Positions 1 to 10,559 of a DNA stretch of 64,000 nucleotides are shown here, piece after piece. The DNA comes from Prosopocoilus inquinatus (taxonomy: Eukaryota; Arthropoda; Insecta; Coleoptera; Lucanidae): NCBI GenBank assembly GCA_036172665.1, contig CM069872.1, forward strand, positions 55,476,101-55,540,100, given 5' to 3'. The notes below the pieces were generated by a model. It was not told the origin of the DNA. It made no database searches and saw only the letters and a list, made by a program, of their open reading frames with translations. Numbering within the stretch: position 1 is the stretch's first letter; every line of letters begins with the position of its first letter. The translations under genes and the position numbers were made by a program.

Positions 1-830
1 CCATTGTGGTAAAATGGTTGGGAAAAAAAGGGGGCGAAAAGCGTCTTGTGGTTTTTGTTGGGGATGTAACGATCCAAGACAAAAATGTAACACTAACCGA
101 CGACCCATGGCAAGGCAAGGTTGGGAAGCAACTTTCGACGTCGGTTTCTTTTAGAAAACCAGACTACAAACAAGGAGATCGGAGCGCGGATCATCACACC
201 ATTATGGTAAAATGGTTGGGAAAAAAAGGGGGCGAAAAGCGTCTTGTGGTTTTTGTTGGGGATGTAACGATCCAAGACAAAAATGTAACACTAACCGACG
301 ACCCATGGCAAGGCAAGGTTGGGAAGCAACTTTCGACGTCGGTTTCTTTTAGAAAACCAGACTACAAACAAGGAGATCGGAGCGCGGATCATCACACCAT
401 TATGGTAAAACGGTTGGGAAAAAAGGGGGGTGAAAACCGTCTTGTGGTTTTTGTTGAGGATATAACGATCCAAGAGAAAAATGTAACGCTAACCGACAAC
501 CCATGGCAAGGTAAGGTTGGGAAGCAACTTTCGACGTCGGTTTCTTTTAGAAAACCAGACTACAAACAAGGAGATCGGAGCGCGGATCATCACACCATTA
601 TGGTAAAATGGTTGGGAAAAAAAGGGGGGCGAAAAGCGTCTTGTGGTTTTTGTTGGGGATGTAACGATCCAAGAAAAAAATGTAACGCTAACGGACGACC
701 CATGGCAACGCAAGGTTGGGAAGCAACTTTCGACTTCGGCTTCTATTAGAAAACCAGGCTACGAACAAGGAGATGGTAACGTGCGGGTCATCACACGACT
801 TTGGTAAAATGATTGGCGAAAAAGGGGAGG
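1..830. repeat. 198-bp tandem repeat (about four copies)
   Basis: The repeat word TTATGGTAAAATGGTTGGGA and its variants recur at 6, 204, 402 and 600, exactly 198 bp apart, with a fifth, diverged and length-changed start near 802. Copies 1 and 2 are almost identical; copies 3 and 4 differ by substitutions and an added G. Because 198 is divisible by three and the unit has no stop in one frame, the array mimics a 247-residue protein. The array continues off the left edge of the window. Its reverse strand is also largely open, as expected of a stop-poor repeat rather than a gene. Confidence 0.95.
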
Positions 831-1734
831 GTGAAAAGCGGGATACGCGGTTTATTTATTTATTTTTTATTGAAAGAAAAATGTAATACTAACCAAAAGT
901 TAGTATGTGGGTTGCCTCATGCAATATCGGACATTTTTCGTATGGGTCTCAGGTCTGCGTCACCCGTCCGAGCGGAAGCCCCGTTCTAAATCAGAATAGT
1001 TGCGTTGTTATGGTAACGGCACCGATTGTGCTTGCGCGCCGTGGATCGCAACCAATCAAAACCGCCACTGAATCCAAATCTATGAGATAACTTCTCTTAC
1101 ATTAACTTTGATGCGAACAGGCGACTCATGGCGAAGCAAAGAGCTGCTTCTTTTCGAAAACCAGGCCACATACAAGTAGAACAGGGACGACCGTCAGCGG
1201 GGAAGCGCACCCCCACCGCGCCAGGCGTTACAACTGCGATCGCTGCATTTACTAAGTATTTACTTGCCGCGCGCTTTTCGATGAATGAATTCTCGTTTTC
1301 CCGAAACAAACGAGAGCGGGGTTGGCGCTTTCGTGGCGCCCAAGGGTTCCCCGCCGAAGCAGAAAGTCGTTACTCGCGGGAGCTTTACGCAAATCGGTAA
1401 AAGGATTACAGGGGGTAAATATGAGCTTATTAGATTCATTTCGGGTTTGAACTTTGAGCTTGAACATCCCTGTCAAAATTATAGAGCTTTCAATGTACCT
1501 ACATAGTAACACCCTCTCGGATTACAACAGTCAGTTAGTTCGGCTTACAAGAGGGAAGTTGCTGGAGCATGCGGTAAATTGTATATGCAGGCGAAATTCG
1601 ATAAGAGATTAATGTCTGTCGTCGTCGACGACGACGAAAACGCCCCCCCCCCCACCCCGTCTCCCCCCGAATTATCGCGCCCCGGAACGTCAACCAGCCG
1701 CTAAGGGGATAATATTCCATGAAATTCCGCGCGA
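831..1734. other. Unique intergenic/intronic sequence with one relic repeat
   Basis: No gene is recognised. Around 1117-1172 the sequence (GGCGACTCATGGCGAAGCAA and onward to GAAAACCAGGCCACATACAAG-like bases) is a diverged relative of the 198-bp unit's middle part, so the element behind the array also exists as a dispersed copy. Several overlapping short open frames on both strands at 900-1500 have no recognisable domain. No TM1/TM2 receptor exon is visible here. Confidence 0.6.
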
Positions 1735-1949
1735 GTCGCTCGAGCGCATAGTTAGGAGCACAAGTCGAAATTTTCGACAACAACGTAAAATCCAGAGAGA
1801 GAGAGAGAGAGAAGGAGAGATACTTCCGGTTTATTATTAATATCAACATCGCATTTTTGTTTTTACCCTCACACCCCCCGCTCCCTTCACTCGAGCGTAG
1901 TGAGGAGCACACGTCGAAATTTTTGCACCGAATGACAATAACTTAAAAC

Positions 1950-2024
<75 letters not shown>

Positions 2025-2330
2025 TTTCCGGTTTATTATTAATATCAACATGGCATTTTCGTTTTTACCCTCCCACCCCCTCGCCCCCCTCACTCGAGCG
2101 TAGTCGTAGTCGAGCACACGTCGAAATTTTCCACCGAATGACAACAACGTAAAATCCAGAAAGAGGCAGAGATATTTCCGGTTTATTATTAACATCATCG
2201 CATTTTTACCCTTCCACACCCCGCTCCCCTCACTAGTTAGGAGCACACGTCGAAATTTTCCGCCGAACGACATACAACGTAAAATCCAGAAGAAAGATAC
2301 TTCCTGCTTTATTATTATCGCGTTTTCGAT
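1735..2330. repeat. Degenerate 150-200-bp tandem repeat with embedded GA tracts
   Basis: Four units start near 1735, 1890, 2093 and 2230. Each has GAGCACACGTCGAAATTTT, then an AAAATCCAGA word, a GA tract of very different length, TTTCCGGTTTATTATTAA and a CCCTC-rich end. The GA run is short in units 1, 3 and 4 but about 70 bp (1952-2022) in unit 2. Length variation is therefore concentrated in the microsatellite. Confidence 0.85.
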
Positions 2331-2567
2331 TCTGGCCCCGGCCACCCCGCCGCCCCCTCCCCCCTCTTCCGCCGAAATAAATTGAGAAACTTCCGAGGCG
2401 GATATCTCCAAAAATAAAAAATAAAATAACGAGAAAAGTTCGCGCTCCCCTCCCATAATCCGAAAATATTAGATGGATTTTTTGCCTAATTCGATTTTGT
2501 TTAATTTCGTACTTAATGAAGGGATATTTTTCTTTTCTTTTCTTTTTTCATCCCCTTGCGTCATCAG
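2331..2567. other. Non-repetitive sequence before the first exon
   Basis: The stretch holds a GC-rich CCCCGCC segment near 2330-2370, AT-rich sequence, and then the pyrimidine-rich acceptor tract (TTTTTCTTTTCTTTTC at about 2528-2548) of the exon at 2568. Nothing else is recognised. Confidence 0.6.
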
Positions 2568-2795
2568 GTCGGCTGGAGGGTGACGGTGCAATGGATCGCC
2601 GGGAATTTAGCCTGCAAGACGTTCCAGTTCCTGAGGGCGTTCAGCTTGTACCTCAGCAGCAACGTGCTCGTGTGCGTCTCTTTGGACCGGTACTTCGCCG
2701 TCTTGCACCCCCTGAGGGTGAACGACGCGAGGCGACGGGGGAAGATGATGCTCGCCTGCGCCTGGAGCCTCTCTCTCATCTGTGCCATACCGCAG
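2568..2795 (+). CDS. GPCR exon: end of ECL1, TM3, ICL2, TM4
   Basis: The 76 complete codons start at VGWRVTVQW and end at SLICAIPQ. The acceptor is a T-rich tract ending TCATCAG at 2567; the donor is CAG followed by GTAAAC at 2796, so the exon is phase 0 at both ends. Residues 1-9 are the end of the first extracellular loop. The cysteine in NLACK is the expected partner of the ECL2 disulfide. TM3 runs through [19 protein letters not shown] to the DRY motif, followed by FAVLHPL and a basic ICL2 (NDARRRGK). TM4 holds the conserved tryptophan in [15 protein letters not shown]. Codons are strongly C/G-ending, unlike the AT-rich flanks. TM1 and TM2 are missing, so at least one more coding exon lies upstream of position 1. 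Identity as a peptide GPCR exon is firm; the exact receptor subtype is inferred. Confidence 0.93.
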
Positions 2796-3160
2796 GTAAA
2801 CGTCTCTTTTTTTTTTTTTTTTTTGACTGCGACGAACAAAACTAACCGCGCACGCCTCTGGCGTCGTCATTTCATCCCTTATTTTATTTATTATTATTTT
2901 GCAGTTTGCAATGTTTATTATTTATTATCAATAATAAATTCCAAATCATTAAATCAAAGCAGTAATAATTGCAAGTCTATGGTCTTCCTTTAACGACCGC
3001 TTTGATTAACCTCCCCCGCTTTGATCTGCCGGTGGTATTCACCCCACGTCGTGCTGCTCGCCACTTTGATGACTTGATTGTACCCTCTCATCTTCGACCT
3101 CCTCCTCTTTAAGTTCTGTAACTTCGCTAATTTTGTTAACGCCAAATATTGATTTCTTTT
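2796..3160. other. Intron sequence without recognised features
   Basis: The start of the 4.97-kb intron. It has a T14-18 run right after the donor, an AATAATAAATT-rich stretch and no gene-like signal. Confidence 0.6.
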
Positions 3161-3375
3161 TTTCTTCATGTTTTATTTCTTTGTTTCTTTAAGTTTCATT
3201 TCATTTTTTTTTTCATGTTTTATTTCATTTTTTTTCATGTTTTATTCCATTTTTTCTTCATGTTTTGTTTCATTTTTTCTTCATGTTTTATTTCATTTTT
3301 TCTTTATGTTTTATTCCATTTTTTTTCATGTTTTATTTCATTGTTTGTTCATGTTTTATTGCATTGTCTAATTTT
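3161..3375. repeat. T-rich short tandem repeat (about 22 bp)
   Basis: TTCATGTTTTATTTCATTTT recurs about nine times with small changes. It yields phenylalanine-rich open frames in two + frames, which are artefacts. Confidence 0.9.
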
Positions 3376-3570
3376 TTTTTTCTTTTTACTTATAACACGA
3401 CGAGCCCTTGTAACTGACAATTTTCTTTTACAATTTAACCCCCGTCCCTCAGACGACAGTGCGGCGTTGAATTATTCAAAATATTTTTTTTTTTAGAGAG
3501 ATGCGACGCGATGGAATAATTTTTTATTGTTTTTATTTATATTTATTTGTACTTCTCTCTTCATCCTAAA

Positions 3571-3604
3571 AATTCATTCATTCATTCATTCATTCATTCA
3601 TTCA
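3571..3604. repeat. (ATTC)n microsatellite
   Basis: About eight uninterrupted ATTC units. Confidence 0.95.
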
Positions 3605-3689
3605 AGCCTAAATACGAGCGAGCCGGCCGAAATTATTTTCCTCTGTGGTTCAAATTTCCCGCAAATTCGATAAATTAAAATCGCGCGTC

Positions 3690-6410
3690 AGTCAAGAGAT
3701 GGCGCTCGTAATTCTCGAGCTTCGCCAATTACACAGACAACTCTTTTTTTTAATTGACATAAACTCTGTCAAATAGGGAGAGGTCTGAGTCCTGGCAGTA
3801 TTGAATAAAATTGAATAAATTAAAATTGTATGTTGACCAAAAGATGGCGCTGATAGCCTTAATATTATTATTATTATTAAAATTAGATTTTTTGTCTGAT
3901 CGTCAGATTTTTTGATCTGCGATAAAATATTTGCGTTGTGTGTCAGATTTGGCCAGAGAATTCAGTCCAGCGAGCGATTAGAGAACTACATTAATTAATT
4001 GACATCATATTTTGGTTAAGAGATGGCGCTGACTGAAACATTTCAACTGCTGTAAACCTTTTCAAAATTTTCAATGCCCTGTCACATTTAACGAAACTGT
4101 ACTTCGGCAAATTAATTATAAAACATTAAACAAAATCATTAATTAATCTTCCCTACTTACATAACGCTAAAGTCATTCGGAAGGGTTTCATTAAAACGAA
4201 ACTGAAAACTAAAATCTTCGTTTCTGAAACTGCTACGGGCGGTTGTGATTCAAGATTTACCAGCACAATAAGAAGATCAACAGCGCCATCTGCCGGTGAA
4301 CGTTTCAATTATAACAGTTCGATTCAATTTAATTCTTCAATCGGCTCGGCAGATTCGATCTGAAATTTGAATTTTTTTTTGTCCAATTCGAAACCGCAAG
4401 GTCGGAAAAAAACGAATTTCTGGTAGTGCTTCAAATATTAAACCAGAGATGGCGCTGCTGATTTTTCCGCGAACTCGACAATCTGGTTAACGCAGCGAAA
4501 CATCGAACGCGTCTTCCGTCGTCTAACTATCAGAAAGTCCAGTCGAGGTCAAAATGATTTTAGAGACGAACGTGATGGCAGCACAAGAAAAAAGCCGACA
4601 GCACCACCTATCGGCCGATATTTTCGATTCGATTTAATTTTCAAGTCAATTCGGGAAGACTCCGATAAAATTTGAATTTTCTTTTCTGTCCAATGCGGAA
4701 ATCGAAAGGTCGGAGGATGGATGTGCGGTGTAGTATTTCGGATATTAGACGAGAGATGGCGCTGATGAATTTTCAGCAAAATTTAATTCGGCGTCGTTGG
4801 AAAAATTTAATTCGGCTTTGTTTGAAACTCGAAACTCGGAAATTCCTATCGAGCTTAAGTCTTCACAAGCGACGGACTTCTTAACATAACCAAAAAGTCG
4901 ACAGCGCCATCTATCGGTCGATGTTTCAGTATTATTTTTGTTTGATTTGATTGAATTTTTTAGTCAATTCGGAATCACTCGATTTGAAATTTGTTAAACT
5001 TTAACAAACGGACATCTTATCATAACAACAAAACGGTCGACAGCACCATCTATCTGTCAATTTTGTCAGTACTATTGTTTGATTCGATTTAATTTTTCAA
5101 TGCCTTCGGAATGACACGAAACGAAATTTGAAATTTGTTTTTCGTCCGATGTCAAACCGAACGGTCACAAACGAATTTTCGAAAGCAATTCAAATATTAG
5201 GCGAGAGATGGCGCAGCTGATTTTTCGTCAAATTTGAAATTTGGCCATCAACTGCGTCATTCACCATTCAATTTAATAAAGGTTAGAAAGTCCTATCGAA
5301 ATCGAGCTTCGAGACTTTACGAACGGACGCGATTACACAATGAAAAAAATCGACAGCGCCATCTATCGACCAATACTTCGTTAATCATTCGATTAAGTTT
5401 AATTTTTTAATCAATTCGTAACGACTCGATCTAAAATTTGAAATTTTTTAAGCCTCTAAGAAATTGACGTCTTATTATAACAACAAAAGGGTCGACAGCG
5501 CCATCTATCGGTCAATTTTTTGACTGTTTGATTCGATTTAATTTTTCAATCCCTTCGGAATGACTCGATTTGAAATTTGAAATTTGTTTTTCGTCCGATG
5601 TGAAACCGAACGGTCACAAGCGGATTTGCGCTAGCAATTCAAATGTTAGGCGAGAGATGACGCTGCTAATTTTTGGTCGAATTTAATTTGATTCTCAACT
5701 GCGTCCTTCACCATCCAATTTAGCAAAAGTTAGAAAGTCCTACCGAAGCTTCGGACTTTACGAACGAACGCAACAGCAAAATAAAATCGAAAGAGAAAAG
5801 TCGACAGCGCCATCTATCGGCCGACATCACTTGATTTAGTTTAATTTTTCCATCAGTTCGAAAGACTCGATTTGAAATTGTAAGTTTCTTGGTCTGATCT
5901 GAAACCGAAAGGTCACGGACGGGTTTGAAGTAATGCTTCTTCGAGTACAAGGCGAGAGATGGCGCTGCTGACCTGACACCCTACGTTAGATATAAAACTA
6001 TTATCTACAACTCGCACGGCTTTTTATATTATTTTTTATTTTTGTTTAAAGGCAACGGAAACAAATGGGTTTGAGATCGTACTTCGAGTTTCAGGCGAGA
6101 GATGGCGCTGTTGAAAGCGAGAGATTATGCCGCCGACTCGACACCCTGTATTAGATGTGTCAAAATGTTACAACTCGCTTGGCTTTTTATATTACAATTT
6201 TTTTTTTAATAGACAACGAATAAAAATCGGTTTGAGATAGTACTTCGAATATAAGGCGAGAGATGGCGCTGCTGACTTGACACCCTGTACGAGACAAGAG
6301 AATATCACAACTCGCTTCGCTTTTTATAATACTATTTGTTTTTACAGACAACGGACGCAAAGGGAGGGGTTTGAGATAGTACTTCAAGTATTAGGCGAGA
6401 GATGGCGCTT
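3690..6410. repeat. Complex repeat block carrying AGATGGCGCT on both strands
   Basis: The word AGATGGCGCT is found on + at 3697, 3842, 4021, 4447, 4754, 5957, 6100, 6261 and 6400, with AGATGGCGCA at 5206 and AGATGACGCT at 5654. Its complement AGCGCCATCT is found at 4282, 4903, 5355, 5497 and 5806, with variants near 4600 and at 5042. Plus copies are usually preceded by TTAGGCGAG or similar; minus copies read GTCGACAGCGCCATCTATCG. Between 4440 and 5960 the flanks repeat with a period of about 450 bp (4754, 5206, 5654) or 300 bp. The motifs stay intact while the flanks diverge. The block lies in the intron between TM4 and TM5 exons. Confidence 0.85.
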
Positions 6411-6535
6411 TTTACACAGGGCGTTTCACTCAAGGCGACTCCCTTCATCATATCTCGCGAGTTACTCATTTCACGAAAAAATGTTTCGGATGAAAGTCGC
6501 TTCGCGTCACGCGTAGCACATTTCAAGATTAGTTT

Positions 6536-7110
6536 GGCGTATACAGGGTGTTCCGTTTGGCCGGGGCGTTACGTCACTTCGCTATTTTAAACGGAACGCC
6601 CCGTATGTTTTTAGATTTTCGGATTGCGGACCGAATTTTAACGTGACTTTACGTACCACACCTAGGGTCTAATCGGAAGCGTATTAGCGTTATTCAACTT
6701 TTTCTTTTTTTTTTTGATTATCGCCGCTGCGGTGTTTCAAACAAATGCAAATATCTTCGGAACCAATGACGTTAGAGACTCGCGGTTTTTTGCAAACGTT
6801 TCGTCTTCGAATGCCCTTTCAGTTTTTCAGTCGAGCAAAAATTACGAGTGACGTAAGTTCTTGTGAAAAAAATTAATAAACGCTGGGGTGTTCAAACCAC
6901 GATAACTAATATTTGTTTTTTTTTTGTTTTTGTTTTTGTTTTTTAACGGAATGTCATGCTTGTGTCTTTTACCATCAGTGGAAGCGCTGTTTGAAATTTT
7001 TTTTTTTTTTGGCTTAATTTAAGCTGAATTTAAAATGTTTATGAGCGTTTGAACTGACGATTTACAGTTTAACGCCGCGGGCGACGCGCGAGTAACGTCA
7101 GGCCATCAAA
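6536..7110. mobile_element. Probable non-autonomous element with ACAGGGTGTTCC end
   Basis: The segment opens with ATACAGGGTGTTCCGTTT, and AAACGGAACGCCCCGT at about 6588-6604 is its near-perfect reverse complement. AT-rich sequence with T runs follows. Termini of the ACAGGGTGTT type are commonly seen in dispersed arthropod repeats (general knowledge). A related start, ATACAGGGTGTTTGAAAA, occurs near 19237 and CACAGGGCGTTTCACTC near 6415. No transposase frame is present; exact borders are uncertain. Confidence 0.45.
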
Positions 7111-7768
7111 AACGATGTCTTTCTTAGTACGATGGGGTCGTTTAAATTTCCCAAATTAGAGTTTAGTGTCACTTGAGGTGCGTTTCGGATGTATTTGATG
7201 CTGCTGCTGCGAGCAGCGAGCGACGAAGGAGAAGAAGAAGAGATTTACCCTAAGTGGCGAGCGGAGACTAAAAACGAACCGGATCGTGCTCAGACTCCTC
7301 GATAGTCCTGTGATTGGGGCTCTTCTTTTGTTCACATCCACAAACGTACCACCTTACCTGCGTCTCGCTAATAAATAACACTTAGGCCCTATCCCATCGG
7401 AAAATATGAATTTGTGCAGCTACTTAATTATAATTCAACGCGGCGACGTTTCGCCTTGATTTGGCAAATCCTCTGCTGGAGATGTGCCGGTTTTCTTAAA
7501 CTACTACTTAAGTTATGAGAGTATTATGAAAAGAAAATAAAAATTGATGACGGCCCTCCTTTGGAATAAACGCGATGAGGAATTGGCGATGCGTGAGTCG
7601 ATTGAGAGGACGAAACCCTTGGAGAGTAGGCAACCCAAGTTACTCCGGCGACGGATTTTAACGAAATTAAAGGCGAATTGATTCGGTTTGAAACGTATAC
7701 ACAGACGCTCCCTTTTATTTATCCTCTGTGTCTGTCTGTGTGTTAGTTTAAAGTGATTTTGTTCGCAG
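7111..7768. other. Intron sequence, no recognised gene
   Basis: Low-repeat sequence with a CTGCTGCTGC/GAGCAGCGAG patch at 7200 and a TCTGTGTCTGTCTGTGTG patch just before the acceptor of the exon at 7769. Confidence 0.6.
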
Positions 7769-7973
7769 AGCGTCGTCTTCCACGTCTCCACGCACCCCCT
7801 CTACCCGTCGTTCCTGCAGTGCGTGACCTTCGGCTTCTTCTCCTCGGGCCGACAGGAAATCGCCTACAATCTATTATGCGTATCGGCCATGTATTTCGTC
7901 CCCCTCGTCGTCATCATCGTCGCATACACGGCGATCATGTGCGAAATCACGCACAAGTCCAGAGACACTGGGG
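7769..7973 (+). CDS. GPCR exon: ECL2, TM5, start of ICL3
   Basis: The exon holds 68 codons plus one base. The acceptor is GTTCGCAG at 7768 and the donor is G followed by GTGAGT at 7974. It continues phase 0 from the previous exon, reading SVVFHVSTHPLYPSFLQC into VTFGFFSSGRQEIAYNLL. The SVVFHV...QCVTFGFF pattern is the AKH/ACP receptor second extracellular loop with its disulfide cysteine. TM5 is CVSAMYFVPLVVIIVAYTAIM with the conserved proline. The exon ends in ICL3 as CEITHKSRDTGG. The neighbouring exons lie 5.0 kb upstream and 8.2 kb downstream. Nearly every codon ends in C or G. I see no frameshift or stop. A pseudogene is unlikely because all motifs and both splice sites are intact. Confidence 0.94.
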
Positions 7974-8715
7974 GTGAGTTGTTTCTTTTTTCCCCTGCGC
8001 TCCCGCCCCCGCACCAACCCCAAACGCACACAAATTTATTTACGCCGCGCCGGAACACTCTCCTTTTTTTTTCTTTTCGATAATTTAGATAGCGAGAGCG
8101 AGAAATAATAATTGCAGGCGTAAACAATATCGACGCGCCGCGACGCGCCGTTCTTATCCGAGCGAGGAATCAAAAGCGGAGAAGAAAAAAAAAATTAATA
8201 AATATTTTCGCAATAAATTTGCAATGGGAGATGTGAAACGAGGCTTCTGTTTTTTCTTTTTTTATTTTATTTCCTTTTTCATCCCCTGTTTAGATCTCGT
8301 CTTCTGTTTTTATTATTTTTGTTTATCTATTTTTTTTTGGCGCGGGCGTTGAGTTATAATCGCTGCTTTCCGTGAAATGAATTCAAACGAGCCGGATTTT
8401 TCTGCCGAGTCACTTTCGCGCGAATTGCTATTTTCGACTGTCGAGTTTATGAATCGTGCGCTGAAAATGCCCCCCCCCCCTACACGTCCCCCCGGAACGT
8501 ATAATAAATACCGCAAGGAAAGAAAGCCGGAGCCGGTTCCGAACGTGACTTTGTCTGTTTGACGCCGCGTCTCAATCTTCCTCGTCGTGAAATTCCAGCG
8601 AATTCAAAATTCTTCTTCTCTCACAGTCAGTCAATTGTCATTTTGTTTAACTTGTTTTAAACTTACGATTACCTTTAATTGTTTCTTTTACCAGCGCCTT
8701 TTATTATCACGATAT
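7974..8715. other. Intron sequence, no recognised gene
   Basis: Mixed-composition intron start with a C-run near 8468-8478. Short open frames here have no recognisable domain. Confidence 0.6.
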
Positions 8716-8723
8716 ATTTAAAC

Positions 8724-8838
8724 GCACTTAAAAATATCTAAAAGCAACCTAATCATCTTAATAAAATAATTCTTAATAAATAATAAATGAATTTATTAGG
8801 ATGATTAGGTTGTTCTTAGATCTTTTTAAGTGCTTTTA
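8724..8838. mobile_element. MITE-like hairpin
   Basis: Two arms of about 42 bp are imperfect inverted copies: the left contains AAGCAACCTAATCATCTTAA (8751-8763 core) and the right TTAGGATGATTAGGTTG followed by AGATCTTTTTAAGTGC. The AT-rich loop is about 30 bp. No coding capacity. Confidence 0.65.
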
Positions 8839-9188
8839 AGTTGGTAGCATACTGAAGATGGCAGCTTAGCTACCGAAATACGTATCTGCGGATATAAAAC
8901 TATTGTGGGCGGAGTTTAATTTCAATTATTTCTTAAACCACAGTCTCCTTTACTATTTTAGAATATTTTCAGGAATTAAATTAAAATAAATTTGAAATAG
9001 TTCATCACACATGTTTAAAAAATAATAATAATCGATAGTGTTACAAAAGCAATTGCCTAAATGAAACTGTCGCAGTTCGCTAAAAATCTCTGACAAAATT
9101 TTTCCATCTAATTTTCAAACTGTGACAGTTTTGGAGTGTCTCTTTAGCGCTTAGCTTGCTTGACAAACGTTACATCGTTATACAGCAA

Positions 9189-9408
9189 AAACGAAATTAT
9201 TAAGTAAACCGTAGGTTCTTGAGCGCAGCGGTGTGAGAACATGAATATGTGTTATCATTTGAAATCAGATGTATTTAAAAGAAACCACAAACTACTTACA
9301 CTAGTTTGTAGTTCCTTTCAAATATATCTAGTTTTAAATCATAACACACTTACCTGTTCTCGTCCCGCTGCACTCAAGAACTTACGGTTTACTCAATAAA
9401 TTCGTTTC
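9189..9408. mobile_element. Foldback element, about 220 bp
   Basis: The left arm starts AAACGAAATTATTAAGTAAA and goes through CGTAGGTTCTTGAG; the right arm ends CTCAAGAACTTACGG then TTTACTCAATAAATTCGTTT. The outer 35 bp of the arms differ at three positions. The two arms meet near 9297 around ACAAACTACTTACACTAGTTTGTAG, so the whole element can fold on itself. Inference: a MITE or foldback transposon. No transposase. Confidence 0.8.
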
Positions 9409-9411
9409 TGT

Positions 9412-9628
9412 TGTGTGTTCATTAAAAATTAAATATATTCAAAAGAAACTACAAACTACTTGCACAAATTTGAAGAAAAATAAAAAGAAACAACAAACTA
9501 CTTACATTAGTTTGTAGTTTCTGTAATAAATATATTTATTTTTAAATCATTACACGTTTCCCGGTTCTCGGCCCGCTGCCCTCAAGAACCTACGGTGGTT
9601 TACTGAATAATTTCGATTTTGCTGGGTT
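9412..9628. mobile_element. Second, degraded copy of the foldback element
   Basis: The right arm (TTAGTTTGTAGTTTCTG near 9508 to CTCAAGAACCTACGG near 9577-9591 and the following TTTACTGAATAATTTCG) matches the right arm of the 9189-9408 element. The left arm is shortened and contains an internal duplication of AAAGAAAC(A/T)ACAAACTACTT. It lies directly behind the first copy. Confidence 0.7.
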
Positions 9629-9960
9629 TGCTCGGCCAACGTACGTGGCAAAAACGCGTAAATTAAGCGGAATTATTAAAGCGCTGTGTGCATGCGAATA
9701 TTTCATTTGTTCGCCGTTCAGTGCCCTTGGCCTTCAAAATTGTTTATTTCTTCCGCAATTTCGCGATTAATTTCAGGGACGATTTTGAGCCGATGCGATC
9801 GTAAAAAAAATGCGATCGTAACAAGAGCTGTCAAAAAATTTGAGGTTAGGAAACCTGCCGAGAACCAACGGAGTGCGCTTAAATTGTTTCTCAGGCAACT
9901 TTCTTAAAGAAATTTGCTCACTGCTGTTTTGGAACTGTCTTCCCGAATTTTTAAAGGGAA
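9629..9960. other. Intron sequence, no recognised gene
   Basis: The stretch includes a local duplication of ATGCGATCGTAA at about 9794-9820. A 73-residue open frame at 9686 has no recognisable features. Confidence 0.55.
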
Positions 9961-10530
9961 CTGGATTAATTGCGGCGGCAGAATAACAGATGGCGCTGCT
10001 TGTGTTTGAAATTTCTTTTTATTTTTTTTTTTGAGGGAAACTTTTTCTAACCATTTCCGGTCGCCTTTATTTATTCAAACTTGGTTTTCGTAACGTTACC
10101 CTTGAATTATCTTAAAGTTTTTCAGTTGCCTTGAAATTGCGTCCCTACAAACGAAGAGGACGAAGTTACGGCTCATGCTAACAGATGGCGCCACAACCGT
10201 TCTTTTTTTTTTAATTCAAACTTTTGAGCATTAAATTCAAACTTTTGAACATTAAATTCAAACGTTAAAACATTAAGAACATCGTCCTCGAACGTGTTCA
10301 ATTGTTTTCCGGTAAATAAGAGCAGAGTGCAACTTTATGGCTCAAGGTGGCGCCACATGTCCTTGTAAATAAAATAAAATGTTTTTTATTGGTAAGTTCT
10401 TTTCAAGCCTCTGTCTTTGAACATGGCTAACGCTCTTCATTTGTTTGTTTTTCTTCTTCTCTTGCCCGACAAATTACAAATTTACGACTCGCATTAATAG
10501 ATGGCACTGCAAACATCGTTCGTTTCATCT
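9961..10530. repeat. AGATGGCGC repeat block (copy related to 46.6-48.4 kb)
   Basis: The motif occurs at 9988 (AGATGGCGCTGC), 10183 (AGATGGCGCCAC), 10345 (AGGTGGCGCCAC) and 10500 (AGATGGCACTGC), about 155-195 bp apart and all on +. The flanks (GAATAACAGATGG, CGCCTTTATTTATT, CGTAACGTTA, TTTTTCAGTTGC) match those at 46.6-48.4 kb, so both are the same repeat family 37 kb apart. Confidence 0.8.
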
Positions 10531-10559
10531 TTCATTTTTTTTACGCGCTGTTGAATGCA

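Noticed and set aside
6..749. 247-codon open frame at the left edge
   Set aside because: It is the 198-bp tandem repeat read through; it begins at GTG, shifts frame in the fourth unit and has no recognised domain.
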